Below, piece by piece: positions 25,844 to 35,630 of a DNA stretch of 64,000 nt. How positions within the stretch are numbered: the stretch's first letter is position 1; every line of letters begins with the position of its first letter. Location of the stretch: the NCBI RefSeq assembly GCF_017829975.1, contig NZ_JAEEGA010000001.1:248001-312000 (forward strand), written 5' to 3'. The notes beneath the pieces are model-generated. The model was not told the origin of the DNA and did no database searches. It was given only the letters and a program-made list of their open reading frames with translations. Source of the stretch: Vagococcus allomyrinae (GTDB lineage: Bacteria; Bacillota; Bacilli; Lactobacillales; Vagococcaceae). The translations under genes were made by a program, and so were the position numbers.

Positions 25844-27388
25844 TCAATCGATCGAGACAATCTGTGAAAGTTGTTGAACAAAGGTCCAACTTTTCCCTTC
25901 ATTAACAGATTGAAAAAGACAAGCAAACACTTTGCGATTAGGTCGATCTTTGGCATTGGCCAGATGAAAGGTTGCTTCTAGTTTAGCTGAACCTGTGGCA
26001 ACAATGGTATTAGGCGCTTGAAAAAAGCTTAGCTCATTTGCCGAATAGCCTTCAGGAATCGTAATAGTTGCCTTATTAAAGGATTGGCCATGGTCACGCG
26101 TATAATATAGATCCTCCCGTGTGGCTAGAAAACCAGCTGCTGGTGATAGGTAACTAGCATTCTGAATAGGTTTGCCAATCAGAGTTCGGCCACTTTTTCG
26201 CCAAGTTTGACCGTAATCAGCAGTGGTGAAAACTCTGAGAGATTCTTCAGAATGACTGAAAGTGGTTGAGAAGACTGCCACGCCGCTACCATCTTCAAAG
26301 AAGGTTACTTTGCGGTAACGAATGGGACCGAATTGATTAGTGATCAAGCTTTTTTGCCAAGTTTTTCCCTTGTCACGGGATGATAATTGGTAAAGGGATT
26401 GGCTTTCTGAGTTCGGTGAGAAAATAAACCAGGAGAATTCAGATTCAATATTGTAGGTTTGTTCCAGCCAGTCATTCTTTTGAGGGAGGTTGCGTGTTAG
26501 CGACTGCTGTTCCTGTAACCACTCTGGTTTAATTGGCACAAATTGCCAAGTTGTACCAGAATCAGTGGTCATGTAAAGTTCTTTCCCTTGGAGTCGCAAA
26601 TAGTTAGGTTCTTTAATGTGATCAGTCGGGGTGTCACCAATTTGGGTAACTACTGTGTCATTCACTTCTGGTTCACTAAGAGTTCTTGAAAGAATGCCTT
26701 GTTGATAGTTAAATTCATCGGCCAGCTCTTGATGACTCTCTGTTTGGACCATAAAGATACAGGCGCTCATTATTCCTAGAATCATCACGAAAGAAAAAAG
26801 GAATAAAAAAATTTTGTTCCAGTTACATCGACTTGGAGTATTTAAGGTCTCAATTGGTTTGCTCGTTAAAAGGAATAATGTAGCAGGGGCTAGACCGAAA
26901 GGTGCAGATCGCTGCCCAATTTTTAGTTGGGTCTCTTCAAGAAAAGTGGTTACTAGTTGGCTGGTAGATTTTTTAATTGTAAACTGTTTGTTCTTGAGAG
27001 AGAGCAAATAGTTGTTCTGGGTTTGTCCGATAACAACTGTTTCTTGAATGGTGCTTAATTGTTTTTTCAGCCAATCTGGGAAAAAAATATAAAGTAAGAT
27101 CATTTTAATCACAATAGCCATGGTGAATATGAAACAGCTAAGGCAGAGAAATGAGCCAATGCTTTTAGAAATATTAACCAGAGTGGTTAAGCGGTTTTGA
27201 GAAATGTAGCCGTGAATTATTTGCAATAACGTCTGGTAAATAAAATTGGCAAAAGTAAAAAAGAAGAGCGCTGAAAGGCTGGCTATAACCCCAAATAGAG
27301 TCAGCAAGCGAACATAACCTCTGTAGTAATAACAGATGATCTGTCTTTTTTTGCTCAATAAGTCAGTTGTGGTCAATTCAAAATCCAT
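25844..27388 (-). CDS. Membrane protein with extracellular Asp-box (sialidase-type beta-propeller) repeats
   Basis: 514 residues. Two hydrophobic segments near the N-terminus (about 25-55 and 80-105), one near 200-222 (KIFLFLFSFVMILGIMSACI), then a roughly 290-residue domain with five Asp-box motifs of type S/T-x-D/N-x-G-x-T/S-W/F: TTDSGTTW, SRDKGKTW, TADYGQTW, TRDHGQSF and SVNEGKSW. Asp boxes mark beta-propellers of sialidases, sortilins and photosystem-assembly proteins; no sialidase catalytic residues are evident. ATG 27388 follows GAGGTTACAAT. Function unknown; a ligand-binding propeller outside the membrane is likely. Confidence 0.75.
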   Translation of the reverse strand: MDFELTTTDLLSKKRQIICYYYRGYVRLLTLFGVIASLSALFFFTFANFIYQTLLQIIHGYISQNRLTTLVNISKSIGSFLCLSCFIFTMAIVIKMILLYIFFPDWLKKQLSTIQETVVIGQTQNNYLLSLKNKQFTIKKSTSQLVTTFLEETQLKIGQRSAPFGLAPATLFLLTSKPIETLNTPSRCNWNKIFLFLFSFVMILGIMSACIFMVQTESHQELADEFNYQQGILSRTLSEPEVNDTVVTQIGDTPTDHIKEPNYLRLQGKELYMTTDSGTTWQFVPIKPEWLQEQQSLTRNLPQKNDWLEQTYNIESEFSWFIFSPNSESQSLYQLSSRDKGKTWQKSLITNQFGPIRYRKVTFFEDGSGVAVFSTTFSHSEESLRVFTTADYGQTWRKSGRTLIGKPIQNASYLSPAAGFLATREDLYYTRDHGQSFNKATITIPEGYSANELSFFQAPNTIVATGSAKLEATFHLANAKDRPNRKVFACLFQSVNEGKSWTFVQQLSQIVSID

Positions 27389-27569
27389 ATTGTAACCTCG
27401 TCTATTGTCTGGTTTGACTACTTTAGTAGTTATATTAGTATAAAACGAAAATGGGGTTATGGCAATGAGTTTCAAGTACTTTTTTTAAAATAAGGGTCGA
27501 TTTATAGAGCGGACGGTCAAAAACGGTATTTAGGCAGAAGCCGTCTTATTTTCGAATAGTGGAATGATT

Positions 27570-27578
27570 TGTTATAAT
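27570..27578 (+). promoter_or_regulatory. Extended -10 promoter of the gene at 27606
   Basis: TGTTATAAT is a perfect extended -10 (TGnTATAAT); the -35 is weak. It lies 27 bases before the start codon. Confidence 0.7.
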
Positions 27579-27605
27579 TAGCAGCGAGAAGAAAGGGAGG
27601 TTATG

Positions 27606-28067
27606 ATGGCTTATAAAGTTGATTTTAAAGAGGTTTCAACCACTGGTTTAGAGAGTTCACCAGTAGCAGAAAGCCTTGCCGGTTTAAGAGCTCATGAAGC
27701 GCGCTATTTTTGGAATAAATTTAAACATGAATTTGTGACAACCCCAGCAACAGAAGATCCTGAAACTCTTGGTTGGATTGAGTCTGTGCTAAAGGAACGC
27801 CAATTATCGTTTCCCTATAAGCCTTTGGAAGTAACTAATTTTGTTGTAGAGGGTACGAGGTTTGCGTATGTTTTTTATGAAAATGGTTTGGCCGTTAATG
27901 TTATGTATAGCATAGCGGACGGTGGTAAACGTGCTGTCGGTTTTAAACTAGCAGAGGGAATGACCATTCCAGAAGAGTTTGCCGCGAAGTTTAAGTTTGC
28001 TCGTCAAAAATCAGCTCTTGCCGGTGAGATTCGCGGGTCTTACTTTGTCATTAAAGGGTGTTATTAA
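27606..28067 (+). CDS. Hypothetical protein, 153 residues
   Basis: I do not recognise this soluble protein. It has no signal or membrane segment; residues 30-70 are helical with charged and aromatic residues, and 75-150 alternate in strand-like fashion (FVVEGTRFAYVFYENGLAVN, then GEIRGSYFVIKG). Of two adjacent ATGs, 27606 has better spacing to AAAGGGAGG. It has its own extended -10 promoter and a strong terminator, so it is a monocistronic and probably real gene. Confidence 0.75.
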   Translation: MAYKVDFKEVSTTGLESSPVAESLAGLRAHEARYFWNKFKHEFVTTPATEDPETLGWIESVLKERQLSFPYKPLEVTNFVVEGTRFAYVFYENGLAVNVMYSIADGGKRAVGFKLAEGMTIPEEFAAKFKFARQKSALAGEIRGSYFVIKGCY

Positions 28068-28072
28068 CTAAG

Positions 28073-28110
28073 AGAACCTAGCAAACAGGCAACTGTTTGC
28101 TAGGTTCTTT
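28073..28110. terminator. Bidirectional terminator
   Basis: AGAACCTAGCAAACA pairs perfectly with TGTTTGCTAGGTTCT around a 6-base loop, between convergent genes. Confidence 0.9.
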
Positions 28111-28122
28111 GTAGTGAGCTGA

Positions 28123-28644
28123 TTAATCTTTTAAGTTTGAAACTAAGAAATACATCATGATGTGATTGATGCCAGTAAAAAATAATTGGAAAGAGACGGT
28201 CCAATAAAAAATAACAATTGCAAGTTGCGGATCAAATAATGATTGAACTCCAAACCAAATAACTAAGATATTCAAGGCAATAGCCAACCATTTTAAACCA
28301 TTTGTTGACTTAAAAATGGCAAGTGTATTACTTATTGCTAAGACGATCATCATGATGACAACAAAATTGATGATTAAGGTTGCACCACTGGCAGGATTTC
28401 GTAAAAAAAATATTAGGCCAAAAGCGGCGACTAATACCCCTTCTAAACTACGCAAAATCTTATATTTAATTCCTTTTGTCATAAACAATCCGTCAATAAT
28501 TGCGGCGATACCGATAACTGTAAACAGACCACCAAGAATCATCAAAAAGATGACTCCTTGCTGAATTGGATTGGAGATAAATAACAACCCTAAAATCAAT
28601 AAGACAATTCCTTGAAGTAAAAACTTATTTTTTTCTTTTCTCAT
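28123..28644 (-). CDS. DUF308/HdeD-like membrane protein
   Basis: 173 residues with six hydrophobic helices in pairs, the DUF308 repeat arrangement (GIVLLILGLLFISNP, GGLFTVIGIAAIIDG, SLEGVLVAAFGLIFFLRNP). Related proteins (HdeD in enterobacteria) are linked to stress resistance, but function in Bacillota is not established. ATG 28644 follows GGGAG. Monocistronic from the consensus promoter at 28674-28702. Confidence 0.85.
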   Translation of the reverse strand: MRKEKNKFLLQGIVLLILGLLFISNPIQQGVIFLMILGGLFTVIGIAAIIDGLFMTKGIKYKILRSLEGVLVAAFGLIFFLRNPASGATLIINFVVIMMIVLAISNTLAIFKSTNGLKWLAIALNILVIWFGVQSLFDPQLAIVIFYWTVSFQLFFTGINHIMMYFLVSNLKD

Positions 28645-28673
28645 CTGGCAATACTCCCTTCTTTTATGGAGGA

Positions 28674-28702
28674 ATTATATAACTAGATTTTATAATAGTC
28701 AA
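28674..28702 (-). promoter_or_regulatory. Promoter of the DUF308 gene
   Basis: On the - strand TTGACT (28702-28697), 17-base spacer, TATAAT (28679-28674): almost consensus sigma-A. Confidence 0.85.
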
Positions 28703-29604
28703 TGGTTTTTTAAACGCTGTTCCTTTTTTATCATATCTAACATAGTCTTTCATACGTAAGTTCAACCTTTTCTTTGTGTGCTGGATTTTTTTGGTATTTA
28801 TGGTTATAAAAAAACATTGAAATAATAAGGAGTCCTTTTTCGAACTATGTAATTTTTTTTTTGATAAAGCTTGTTAAATGGGGATTTATGTTTTTTTTAA
28901 AGGTTCTTTTTGTCAAAAATAACACTGAAAAGTAGAAAAAAGCGATTTGATTTGCCATAATGTAGTTGAAAGTTAGCCTGAAAAAAGAAGGATGGTTTTA
29001 TTTCAGACCTAAAGTTCGTTTAGAAAATGATAAATCAGTGATTCGTATTTGATTTTTGAAGTAATCATAAGGTAGAGGATGTGAGGGTGTCATAAGCTGT
29101 TCGAAAAAAGACTAAATATAGTGAATAGTGCTCTGTTTGATAAAAAGGAGGGGAAAAAGAACTGAGAGACATTTATGCCGGTTCAACAATGGGGTATTTA
29201 AAAATGACGGTCGTTATTTAGTGAGTGTCAGTTGACTGTTAGGTGCTTCCAGAATGAGTGAGGTTATTTCTTGTGATTTACATTTTTTTTTGAATTTCAA
29301 AAAAATTATTAAAAATTCTTGTTCGATAATAGCTTATCATTAATTTGTTCGGTGAGTAATAATAGGGGGATAGATGAGCAGTGTATTTTAGTTTAACCGT
29401 GCTAACTAACGTTTTGTGATACAAAATGATTCGCTAGATGATTTGGTGATTTTGTTCAGTAATTAAGTTATATGAAAAATGATGTTTATCAAATCAACTA
29501 GCTATTTTGGTTAACTGATTGAGGCTCGCCGAATGGAAGAAAATGACAGGTCTTTGTTTTTATCAGATGTCATATCAATACTAAAAAAGAAAGGAGACCC
29601 AAAA
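28703..29604 (+). other. 900-base AT-rich non-coding region upstream of the WxL locus
   Basis: No convincing gene, RNA gene or strong promoter was seen. The stretch is rich in poly-A and poly-T tracts (for example 28849-28862 and 29282-29316). A ribosome-site-like AAAAAGGAGGGGAAAAAG at 29140-29158 has no usable frame behind it. Such a region before a surface-protein operon may hold regulator sites for the Mga-like protein encoded at 39773 (known Mga sites are long and poorly conserved). That is inference. Confidence 0.5.
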
Positions 29605-32600
29605 TTGAAAAAGGAAAAGTTTCTTAATTTGTTAGTGGTTGGCTTAATTAGCTTAACATCAGTGAGCACTGCCACTACTGCTGTAGCAGAAACAAAAACT
29701 TTTGAGTCAGCCATCAGCTCAACTGCTTTAGAAAAGACGCTTATTTTACCAACGGATTATATGTCTAAGTTGACAACCTCTCTCAATAATAGCCCTGTAA
29801 CTGTGAGCTCTGATTCGGAAGAGAGCACCAATGAGACGGTTAAGATAACGTTTAAGGCAACTGCAGATCATACCTTTACTAATGGTGAATCGACGATTGA
29901 GACTCAAGGTTACTTAGGTGACCAACTACTTACGATAGATTTTCCTAGTTTAGTGGTTGATGAAGCAATTGAAACATTGGTAGGCTGGAAATTAGACGGT
30001 CAATTGTTGAATGAGCAAGAGATAAAGCAAGAGGTTTTAACAGGTGATTGTGTTCTGACAGCTGTGACTACCAAGAAGACGGCATTAGCCAAAAGTCGAG
30101 CTCTTAACGTCTCGATTGCTGATGTCATCCAGAACGCTGATACGACAAAATTGATTGTGATTCCTTCACCAACTGGAAGTGATCCATATAAGGAATACAC
30201 CTCCACTGATGCCAATATGAAAACAGCCTTATCGGAGATGTATCACAATGGCGATGGCAGAGATTTTACTATTTACTTTGGAGCCAATCTTACTTTAACA
30301 GCTTCAACAGTCGCTAAAGTTGTGCCATCAGAGGTGAATGCGACAAATGCGACCTTTTACGCTCTCCAAGGGAAAGTTGGAACACTGACACTGACAGGGG
30401 CTGCAACTGACCCGATCAATATGAACACAACAACACCAGCAAATGTCAGAACCGTAAACTTGACTACAAGTGGTATTTATTTTGGTACAGACTTGATTAT
30501 TCGAAATTTGGTTTATCAAGGAAACACCATCTATATGGGAGGCAAAAATTTAAGTTTAAATGGAGGCGCTTCTGGCAATGGGTTCACCATTTATGGTGGG
30601 ACAGACAGTGGTGATTTAACTGAATCGCCAACCGTTGAAGTGAACACAACAGGTACCGGTATTTGGAATTTTTACGGCGGTAACCAAACGAGTGGCACGA
30701 TAACCGGAAATACGACTATCCGAATTAATAATACAACTGGAGCAGTTAACACAATAGCTGGTGGAGCTAGAATTGGCACGATCAATGGCAATACCACGAC
30801 AGAAGTGAAAAATGTGTCTGGTGCGATAACTAATTTTTATGGTGGTGGTGAAGGGACGACAACGGCTAATTTAGCGAATGTCACAGGGAATGTGACATCG
30901 ACGATCTTTAGTGAAAATGCTTCGACAACTATGAGAATTGGCAGCTATTTTGGTGGTGTCAATTACGGTAACATTTCGGGCAGCGTCTCAAATACAGTGA
31001 AGGGCAACGGTGGTTGGACAGCCGCATGGCGTGACTATTATGGTGGCTCAGCTTTTGGCGACATTGGCTCATCGGCAGAAGGAATTGCCATTGTCAATCA
31101 TTTGGATACAAGTCAATTTACGACCGGTACTATTTATTATAATGGGGCTAATAGTCGTGAAGGGACGATTAATGGAGGGATTCGAAATACGATTCGAGCA
31201 GGAGCTTACAACAGAGGGTCGATCGGTCAAATCAATGGAGCCAGTGGTCGAAATGTCACACGATTGACCCATGCACTTAATGGTTCTAACAATTTGGATA
31301 CCTACGATGCCATGACGGATCAACAACGAAATGATTTAGCTGAAGCTGGCGCTAAATTTAAAGTTTACGGTGATATTTATACCGATATTTTAGGTGGAGC
31401 AGTCAGTGCTGGTGGCGATGATATTGGCTTTACAAAAGGTTTCGGCTGGGGCGGATATCTTCAAGGGAATACGTATGTCACAATGGGAACTCTTAGAGAA
31501 GATGGACGAACTGGCGGGGAAGGATTTGCCTATGATGGTGATTCGATTGCAGCGGCTACCTTGACAAAGGCGATGAATGAAGGGCTGGATTATGCGGCCG
31601 CTAACCGAAGTTCATTTGCCATTAACAACGCTGCTCAATTTGACATCGTTGGTGGTGGTGGTTCAATCGGTGCTTGGACATCAGATGTCTTTATTCAAGG
31701 ACATACTAATGTTGTCCTTAATAATACGATCGCACGTTGGACCTATGGAGCTGGATTTTCCGGTGTGACTCAGGGAAGTACAAATATCACGTTAAATGGT
31801 GGATTTGTCGACACGCTTGAAGGGGCTGGTTATTATGACCGTCGTGTTTATGGTGAAACGAAAGCAATCGTCAATAATGGACAGGTTGACTGGTTTTTAT
31901 CTGGCGGTGGTTGGAACAGTTTGAAAGTTGTGGGTGATGCCAATGTTGACGTTCACGATGGTGTTGTAAATGCCTCAATGGGCGCTTCCTATGGTGACAG
32001 CGCTGCACATACAATTGATGGTAATTCACATATGTATGTGTACGGCGGTGATTTTTCAGGCTTGCCACGAACTGGGAACAGTGGTTTTTCAGCGGGAATC
32101 ACGCAACAAGGAACTCTTACGGGTGATTCCAACTTAACCATTGATTTGAGAAATTACAAAGGAGCCTTTAAGTTTCCGTCAGGGACATTTATTTCGGCAG
32201 GTAAACCTTATTCTGTTAACACCTTTTTAGGAACAAATACCAGTAATACGATGAATCTGAATATTTTTGCAGATGAAAGTGCTGGTGATGTTTTGAATGG
32301 TGCGGACATCTATGGTGATGGGGGCGCAGCTGCTAATACGAAGTCAGGACAAGTGAACATCAACATTGATGCGCCTGGTTCGACAATTGGCAATCTGTAT
32401 GCGACCCAATACAATAATGTGGCCGCCAGTAAATTGCTTCGGGATGTTAAGTTAAATGTTCAACGGGTGAAATCGATTGGTGGGATTTCTGGTGGAAGTG
32501 CGAGTGATGTCATCAATAATACTGTGGCACGGAACAGTGCTGCGGCAACACCGGCAACTGCCTCGACCTTCAATTTTGGTGTTAATGTTTCAGGAGAAGC

Positions 32601-34503
32601 TGGTCAAAGTGAGTATCCTAATCAAGAAGAACCGATTATGGTAGCTGGTATTGGGATTAACAACTTTACCAAGATGACCATCCAAAATGAAACAACGTTA
32701 ATGGCCAATGGTGGTAATATTCGAAATGGTCTTAGTGCAACGGCAGCTAATCATGGAACAACGTACAATGAGTTTGGTGATATTCATCTCATGGAGAATT
32801 CTGGTTTAGGTGTTGCCACTGGGAGCAATTTTATTTCAGCAGGTAAGCTGACTGTTGAAGGCGAGAGCTCGATTGAGTCTGGTCAAGGAACAGGGATCAT
32901 CAATATCAGCGACATTGAGTTTGTTGATCAAGATAACGATCGTTTGACTTGGATTAAAAATACAACAACTGAGACATCAAAAGTGACTGCTAAAGGGACT
33001 TGGTTTGGCTCACGAGATGCTTTCCAAGTTCTGACGGTTAATCCAACGGTTCAGAATGCCAATAAACTAACACCACTCAATTTTATGGGACGGGAAAAAG
33101 CTACCGGAAAAACCTTTATTGGTGATAACGATGTGACAGGTGCGGCTAATGGTTACGGCATTATGATTCCTGGGTCAGTAATTGATTACCAAGTGATTGA
33201 TCCTATTCAGGATGGTGCTGGTGACATCATGCACGATGTGGCAAGTGTTTTGGAAGGTAATACACCGATTCCCTTAAAAGTCTGGGGAACCGAAATAGCA
33301 GGTAAAAAAGTTCAACAAGGTCGTTTGGTTATCCCTTCTGATGAGGCGGTATTGCCAACGCTAACTTTTACACCGGAAACGGCTGTAACAGGTTCTTGGC
33401 TGTACAATGCTCGCGTTAAATCAACGAGTGTTGGTTTAGCGGACAACGTGATACCTGAACAAAATAATTCTGATCCTGTTACGTGGAAATCTCCTGCAGG
33501 GACTTACAGTTATTCCATAAAGGTTCAATACTCCAACAAGGTAGAGTTGATGGCTCAAAACGTGCTGATCACAGAATCAGAAGCAGCGCTGATAAAAAAT
33601 GCTGCTGATTTAGCAACTTATACCAAAGCTGCTGGGCGACCATTTTTAGAAAATGATATAACAGAAAGCGTGCTAGGGGCTATTCGCCAACCTTTAGCTG
33701 AAGGGCAATTGTCACGACCAACGACTGTTACGTATCAAGCTGGGACTGTTACAAGTAATCAAGCTGAAAAAGTTGTTAAGGTCGTGGTGGTAAAAGACCA
33801 AACCGTTATTGGGGACTCTCGTCAGTTAGGTGTTTATGCTCAAGCAGGGGAGATGACGCTAGAGCAAGCTAATGGTTTAAGGGATCAGGAACAGTTAGAG
33901 ACAGACTTTACTAAACCATTGGCTATTTTTGCTGATGGAACAACAGGGGCTGCTCAATCAGATCTGCAAACCTTTTTGGCAGTAAAACAAGCTACGGAAG
34001 AAGAGTTATTAAAAATTGTCAAGATCGCTTATTCCTATTCATTAGCTGAAGAAACAGTTGTCAAGGAAGTTGAGGTTAAAATTACAGGGATTTTGGAAAT
34101 AAACGAAGTCCCAACAACCTTTAACTTTGGTGATCAAATTATTGCCAATCGCGAAAAAACATACTGGCCAACAATTGTTGGTGATTTGGTAATAAAAGAC
34201 ACTCGAGGAACAGAAAAACAAGCTTGGCAGTTGATGCTAAAAGAAGAAACGCCATTGACAAATGGCAGTCAAACATTAGCTAATCGGATGAGTTTTGTTA
34301 GCGACGGCGAACAACAGATTACTGCCGACAATATTATCATTCAAACCCACACTTTAACAAGTAATGGCACATATAATGTAACTGAATCCTGGCGTGAAGG
34401 TGAAAAAGGGATTAAGTTACAAGTACCTGTAAAACAACAAAAGGTTGGTCAATTCTCAGGAACGTTAAGTTGGAGTTTAGTGGACGGGCCAGCCAATGAT
34501 TAG
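29605..34503 (+). CDS. Giant WxL-domain surface protein with Gly/Thr/Asn-rich predicted beta-helix
   Basis: 1632 residues. Start TTG 29605, 8 bases after AAGGAG, gives a clean signal peptide (LKKEKFLNLLVVGLISLTSV ending AVAE); the frame runs up to 29533 but that extension would precede the signal. Domains: signal 1-30; an InlB B-repeat-like segment about 70-160 (VGWKLDG); a long region about 230-1130 with imperfect repeats rich in GG, GN-T and YGG (NFYGGNQTSG, NFYGGGEG, YFGGVNYGN, DIVGGGGS), typical of right-handed beta-helices; and a C-terminal WxL domain (AWQLML and TLSWSLVDGP). WxL domains bind peptidoglycan non-covalently. Probably an adhesin or glycan-binding protein. First gene of the WxL operon. 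Confidence 0.9.
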   Translation: MKKEKFLNLLVVGLISLTSVSTATTAVAETKTFESAISSTALEKTLILPTDYMSKLTTSLNNSPVTVSSDSEESTNETVKITFKATADHTFTNGESTIETQGYLGDQLLTIDFPSLVVDEAIETLVGWKLDGQLLNEQEIKQEVLTGDCVLTAVTTKKTALAKSRALNVSIADVIQNADTTKLIVIPSPTGSDPYKEYTSTDANMKTALSEMYHNGDGRDFTIYFGANLTLTASTVAKVVPSEVNATNATFYALQGKVGTLTLTGAATDPINMNTTTPANVRTVNLTTSGIYFGTDLIIRNLVYQGNTIYMGGKNLSLNGGASGNGFTIYGGTDSGDLTESPTVEVNTTGTGIWNFYGGNQTSGTITGNTTIRINNTTGAVNTIAGGARIGTINGNTTTEVKNVSGAITNFYGGGEGTTTANLANVTGNVTSTIFSENASTTMRIGSYFGGVNYGNISGSVSNTVKGNGGWTAAWRDYYGGSAFGDIGSSAEGIAIVNHLDTSQFTTGTIYYNGANSREGTINGGIRNTIRAGAYNRGSIGQINGASGRNVTRLTHALNGSNNLDTYDAMTDQQRNDLAEAGAKFKVYGDIYTDILGGAVSAGGDDIGFTKGFGWGGYLQGNTYVTMGTLREDGRTGGEGFAYDGDSIAAATLTKAMNEGLDYAAANRSSFAINNAAQFDIVGGGGSIGAWTSDVFIQGHTNVVLNNTIARWTYGAGFSGVTQGSTNITLNGGFVDTLEGAGYYDRRVYGETKAIVNNGQVDWFLSGGGWNSLKVVGDANVDVHDGVVNASMGASYGDSAAHTIDGNSHMYVYGGDFSGLPRTGNSGFSAGITQQGTLTGDSNLTIDLRNYKGAFKFPSGTFISAGKPYSVNTFLGTNTSNTMNLNIFADESAGDVLNGADIYGDGGAAANTKSGQVNINIDAPGSTIGNLYATQYNNVAASKLLRDVKLNVQRVKSIGGISGGSASDVINNTVARNSAAATPATASTFNFGVNVSGEAGQSEYPNQEEPIMVAGIGINNFTKMTIQNETTLMANGGNIRNGLSATAANHGTTYNEFGDIHLMENSGLGVATGSNFISAGKLTVEGESSIESGQGTGIINISDIEFVDQDNDRLTWIKNTTTETSKVTAKGTWFGSRDAFQVLTVNPTVQNANKLTPLNFMGREKATGKTFIGDNDVTGAANGYGIMIPGSVIDYQVIDPIQDGAGDIMHDVASVLEGNTPIPLKVWGTEIAGKKVQQGRLVIPSDEAVLPTLTFTPETAVTGSWLYNARVKSTSVGLADNVIPEQNNSDPVTWKSPAGTYSYSIKVQYSNKVELMAQNVLITESEAALIKNAADLATYTKAAGRPFLENDITESVLGAIRQPLAEGQLSRPTTVTYQAGTVTSNQAEKVVKVVVVKDQTVIGDSRQLGVYAQAGEMTLEQANGLRDQEQLETDFTKPLAIFADGTTGAAQSDLQTFLAVKQATEEELLKIVKIAYSYSLAEETVVKEVEVKITGILEINEVPTTFNFGDQIIANREKTYWPTIVGDLVIKDTRGTEKQAWQLMLKEETPLTNGSQTLANRMSFVSDGEQQITADNIIIQTHTLTSNGTYNVTESWREGEKGIKLQVPVKQQKVGQFSGTLSWSLVDGPAND

Positions 34504-34528
34504 TGAGGGAGATGGGAGGTATCGAATC

Positions 34529-34873
34529 GTGCACAAAAGATTAGTGACCATCATGCTTTTGGGAGCCTGTCTACTATGTGGCTCTAAGGCGTATGGCGAA
34601 GAAACAAAAAACTATGAAAGTAAGTCATCCACAGGTTTTTACGGTGTTTACGAGTACCCAAAAGAAGAGGAAAAACCGCCTCTACCTGAAACAGGTGGTA
34701 AAAGTGACCCGCAACCTGAGCGGACTTATCAGCAAAATTCCGCTGGGAAAGTGCTGACGGTCTTGCCCCAAACTGGTGATCAACCTTATTGGTTAATGGG
34801 GGCCCCAGGGTTACTGATGCTTGGGATGGGAATTTATCTTAGTTTGAAAAAACAACAAGAAAGAAGGATATGA
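34529..34873 (+). CDS. Small LPxTG-anchored cell-wall protein of the WxL locus
   Basis: 114 residues from GTG 34529, 9 bases after GGGAGG. A signal peptide (LVTIMLLGACLLCGSKAYGEE) is followed by a short Pro/Glu-rich stalk, then the sorting signal LPQTGD (79-84), a hydrophobic segment and the tail KKQQERR. A second motif LPETGG lies internally (52-57) without a hydrophobic segment behind it. Small LPxTG proteins are a constant companion in WxL operons. The sortase encoded at 38394 may attach it. It ends one base before the next gene. Confidence 0.88.
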   Translation: MHKRLVTIMLLGACLLCGSKAYGEETKNYESKSSTGFYGVYEYPKEEEKPPLPETGGKSDPQPERTYQQNSAGKVLTVLPQTGDQPYWLMGAPGLLMLGMGIYLSLKKQQERRI

Positions 34874-34874
34874 G

Positions 34875-35606
34875 ATGAAAAAGACAATAGGGAGTATTGC
34901 AACAGCAGCTATTTTGAGCAGTTTGGTGGCAGCCACGGGAGTTACTGCAGCGGAATATGACACGAATGGTGTGATCAATTTTACACCAGATACAAGTATT
35001 ACGTTGCCAATTGATCCAACTAATCCAGATCCAGAAGTACCAGTATCGCCAATTGACCCAACTGATCCAGAAGGACCTAATCCAGGAACCGCTGGACCGC
35101 TAAGTATCGACTTTGCCTCAAGCTATGCCTTTGGTGAACAAGTGATTTCAACTCTTAATAAGGTTTACTATGCTGATATTCAAGAATTTACCGGCGATAC
35201 TACGGGGCCAAATTACGTCCAAGTAACTGACAAAAGAGGAACGCTAGAAGGCTGGAAATTAAGTGTTAAACAAAATGGTCAATTTGCCACTGCGGATGAT
35301 GACATACTTACCGGGGCACAAATTACCTTAAAAAAGGGTGGCGTCACATCGAATCTGGCGTCAGACACTTCATTAATTCCGGGAGAGGTTCAATCGGAAG
35401 TAGCGCTAAAGACAACAGGTGAGGAAACGGTTTTAGTTGATGCAGCTGTCAATCAAGGAGCCGGAACTTGGATCTATCGTTTAGGTAGTAATGCTGAAGA
35501 AGGTGAAACAGGCGTTGAGCTTGCTGTACCAGGGAGTACTGTCAAGCGTGCTAAGGAATATCGCACAACGATGACATGGATATTAAGTTCTACACCAGGA
35601 AACTAA
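34875..35606 (+). CDS. WxL domain surface protein (first of three tandem paralogues)
   Basis: 243 residues: signal peptide ending TAAEYD, a Pro/Asp linker (IDPTNPDPEVPVSPIDPTDP), then one WxL domain with both hallmarks, GWKL and MTWILSSTPGN at the C-terminus. About 40 percent of the protein is shared in layout with the next two genes. WxL domains hold proteins at the cell wall without covalent attachment, in complex with the DUF916 protein. ATG 34875 follows AGAAGGATATG. Confidence 0.92.
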   Translation: MKKTIGSIATAAILSSLVAATGVTAAEYDTNGVINFTPDTSITLPIDPTNPDPEVPVSPIDPTDPEGPNPGTAGPLSIDFASSYAFGEQVISTLNKVYYADIQEFTGDTTGPNYVQVTDKRGTLEGWKLSVKQNGQFATADDDILTGAQITLKKGGVTSNLASDTSLIPGEVQSEVALKTTGEETVLVDAAVNQGAGTWIYRLGSNAEEGETGVELAVPGSTVKRAKEYRTTMTWILSSTPGN

Positions 35607-35630
35607 AAAACAATTAAAGGAGAATGTCAC

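Noticed and set aside
29533-29604. N-terminal extension of the giant WxL protein from ATG 29533
   Set aside because: It would put 24 charged residues before the signal peptide; TTG 29605 has a ribosome site at the right distance.
31010-31267. 85-codon frame within the giant WxL gene
   Set aside because: Out-of-frame shadow of the beta-helix repeats.
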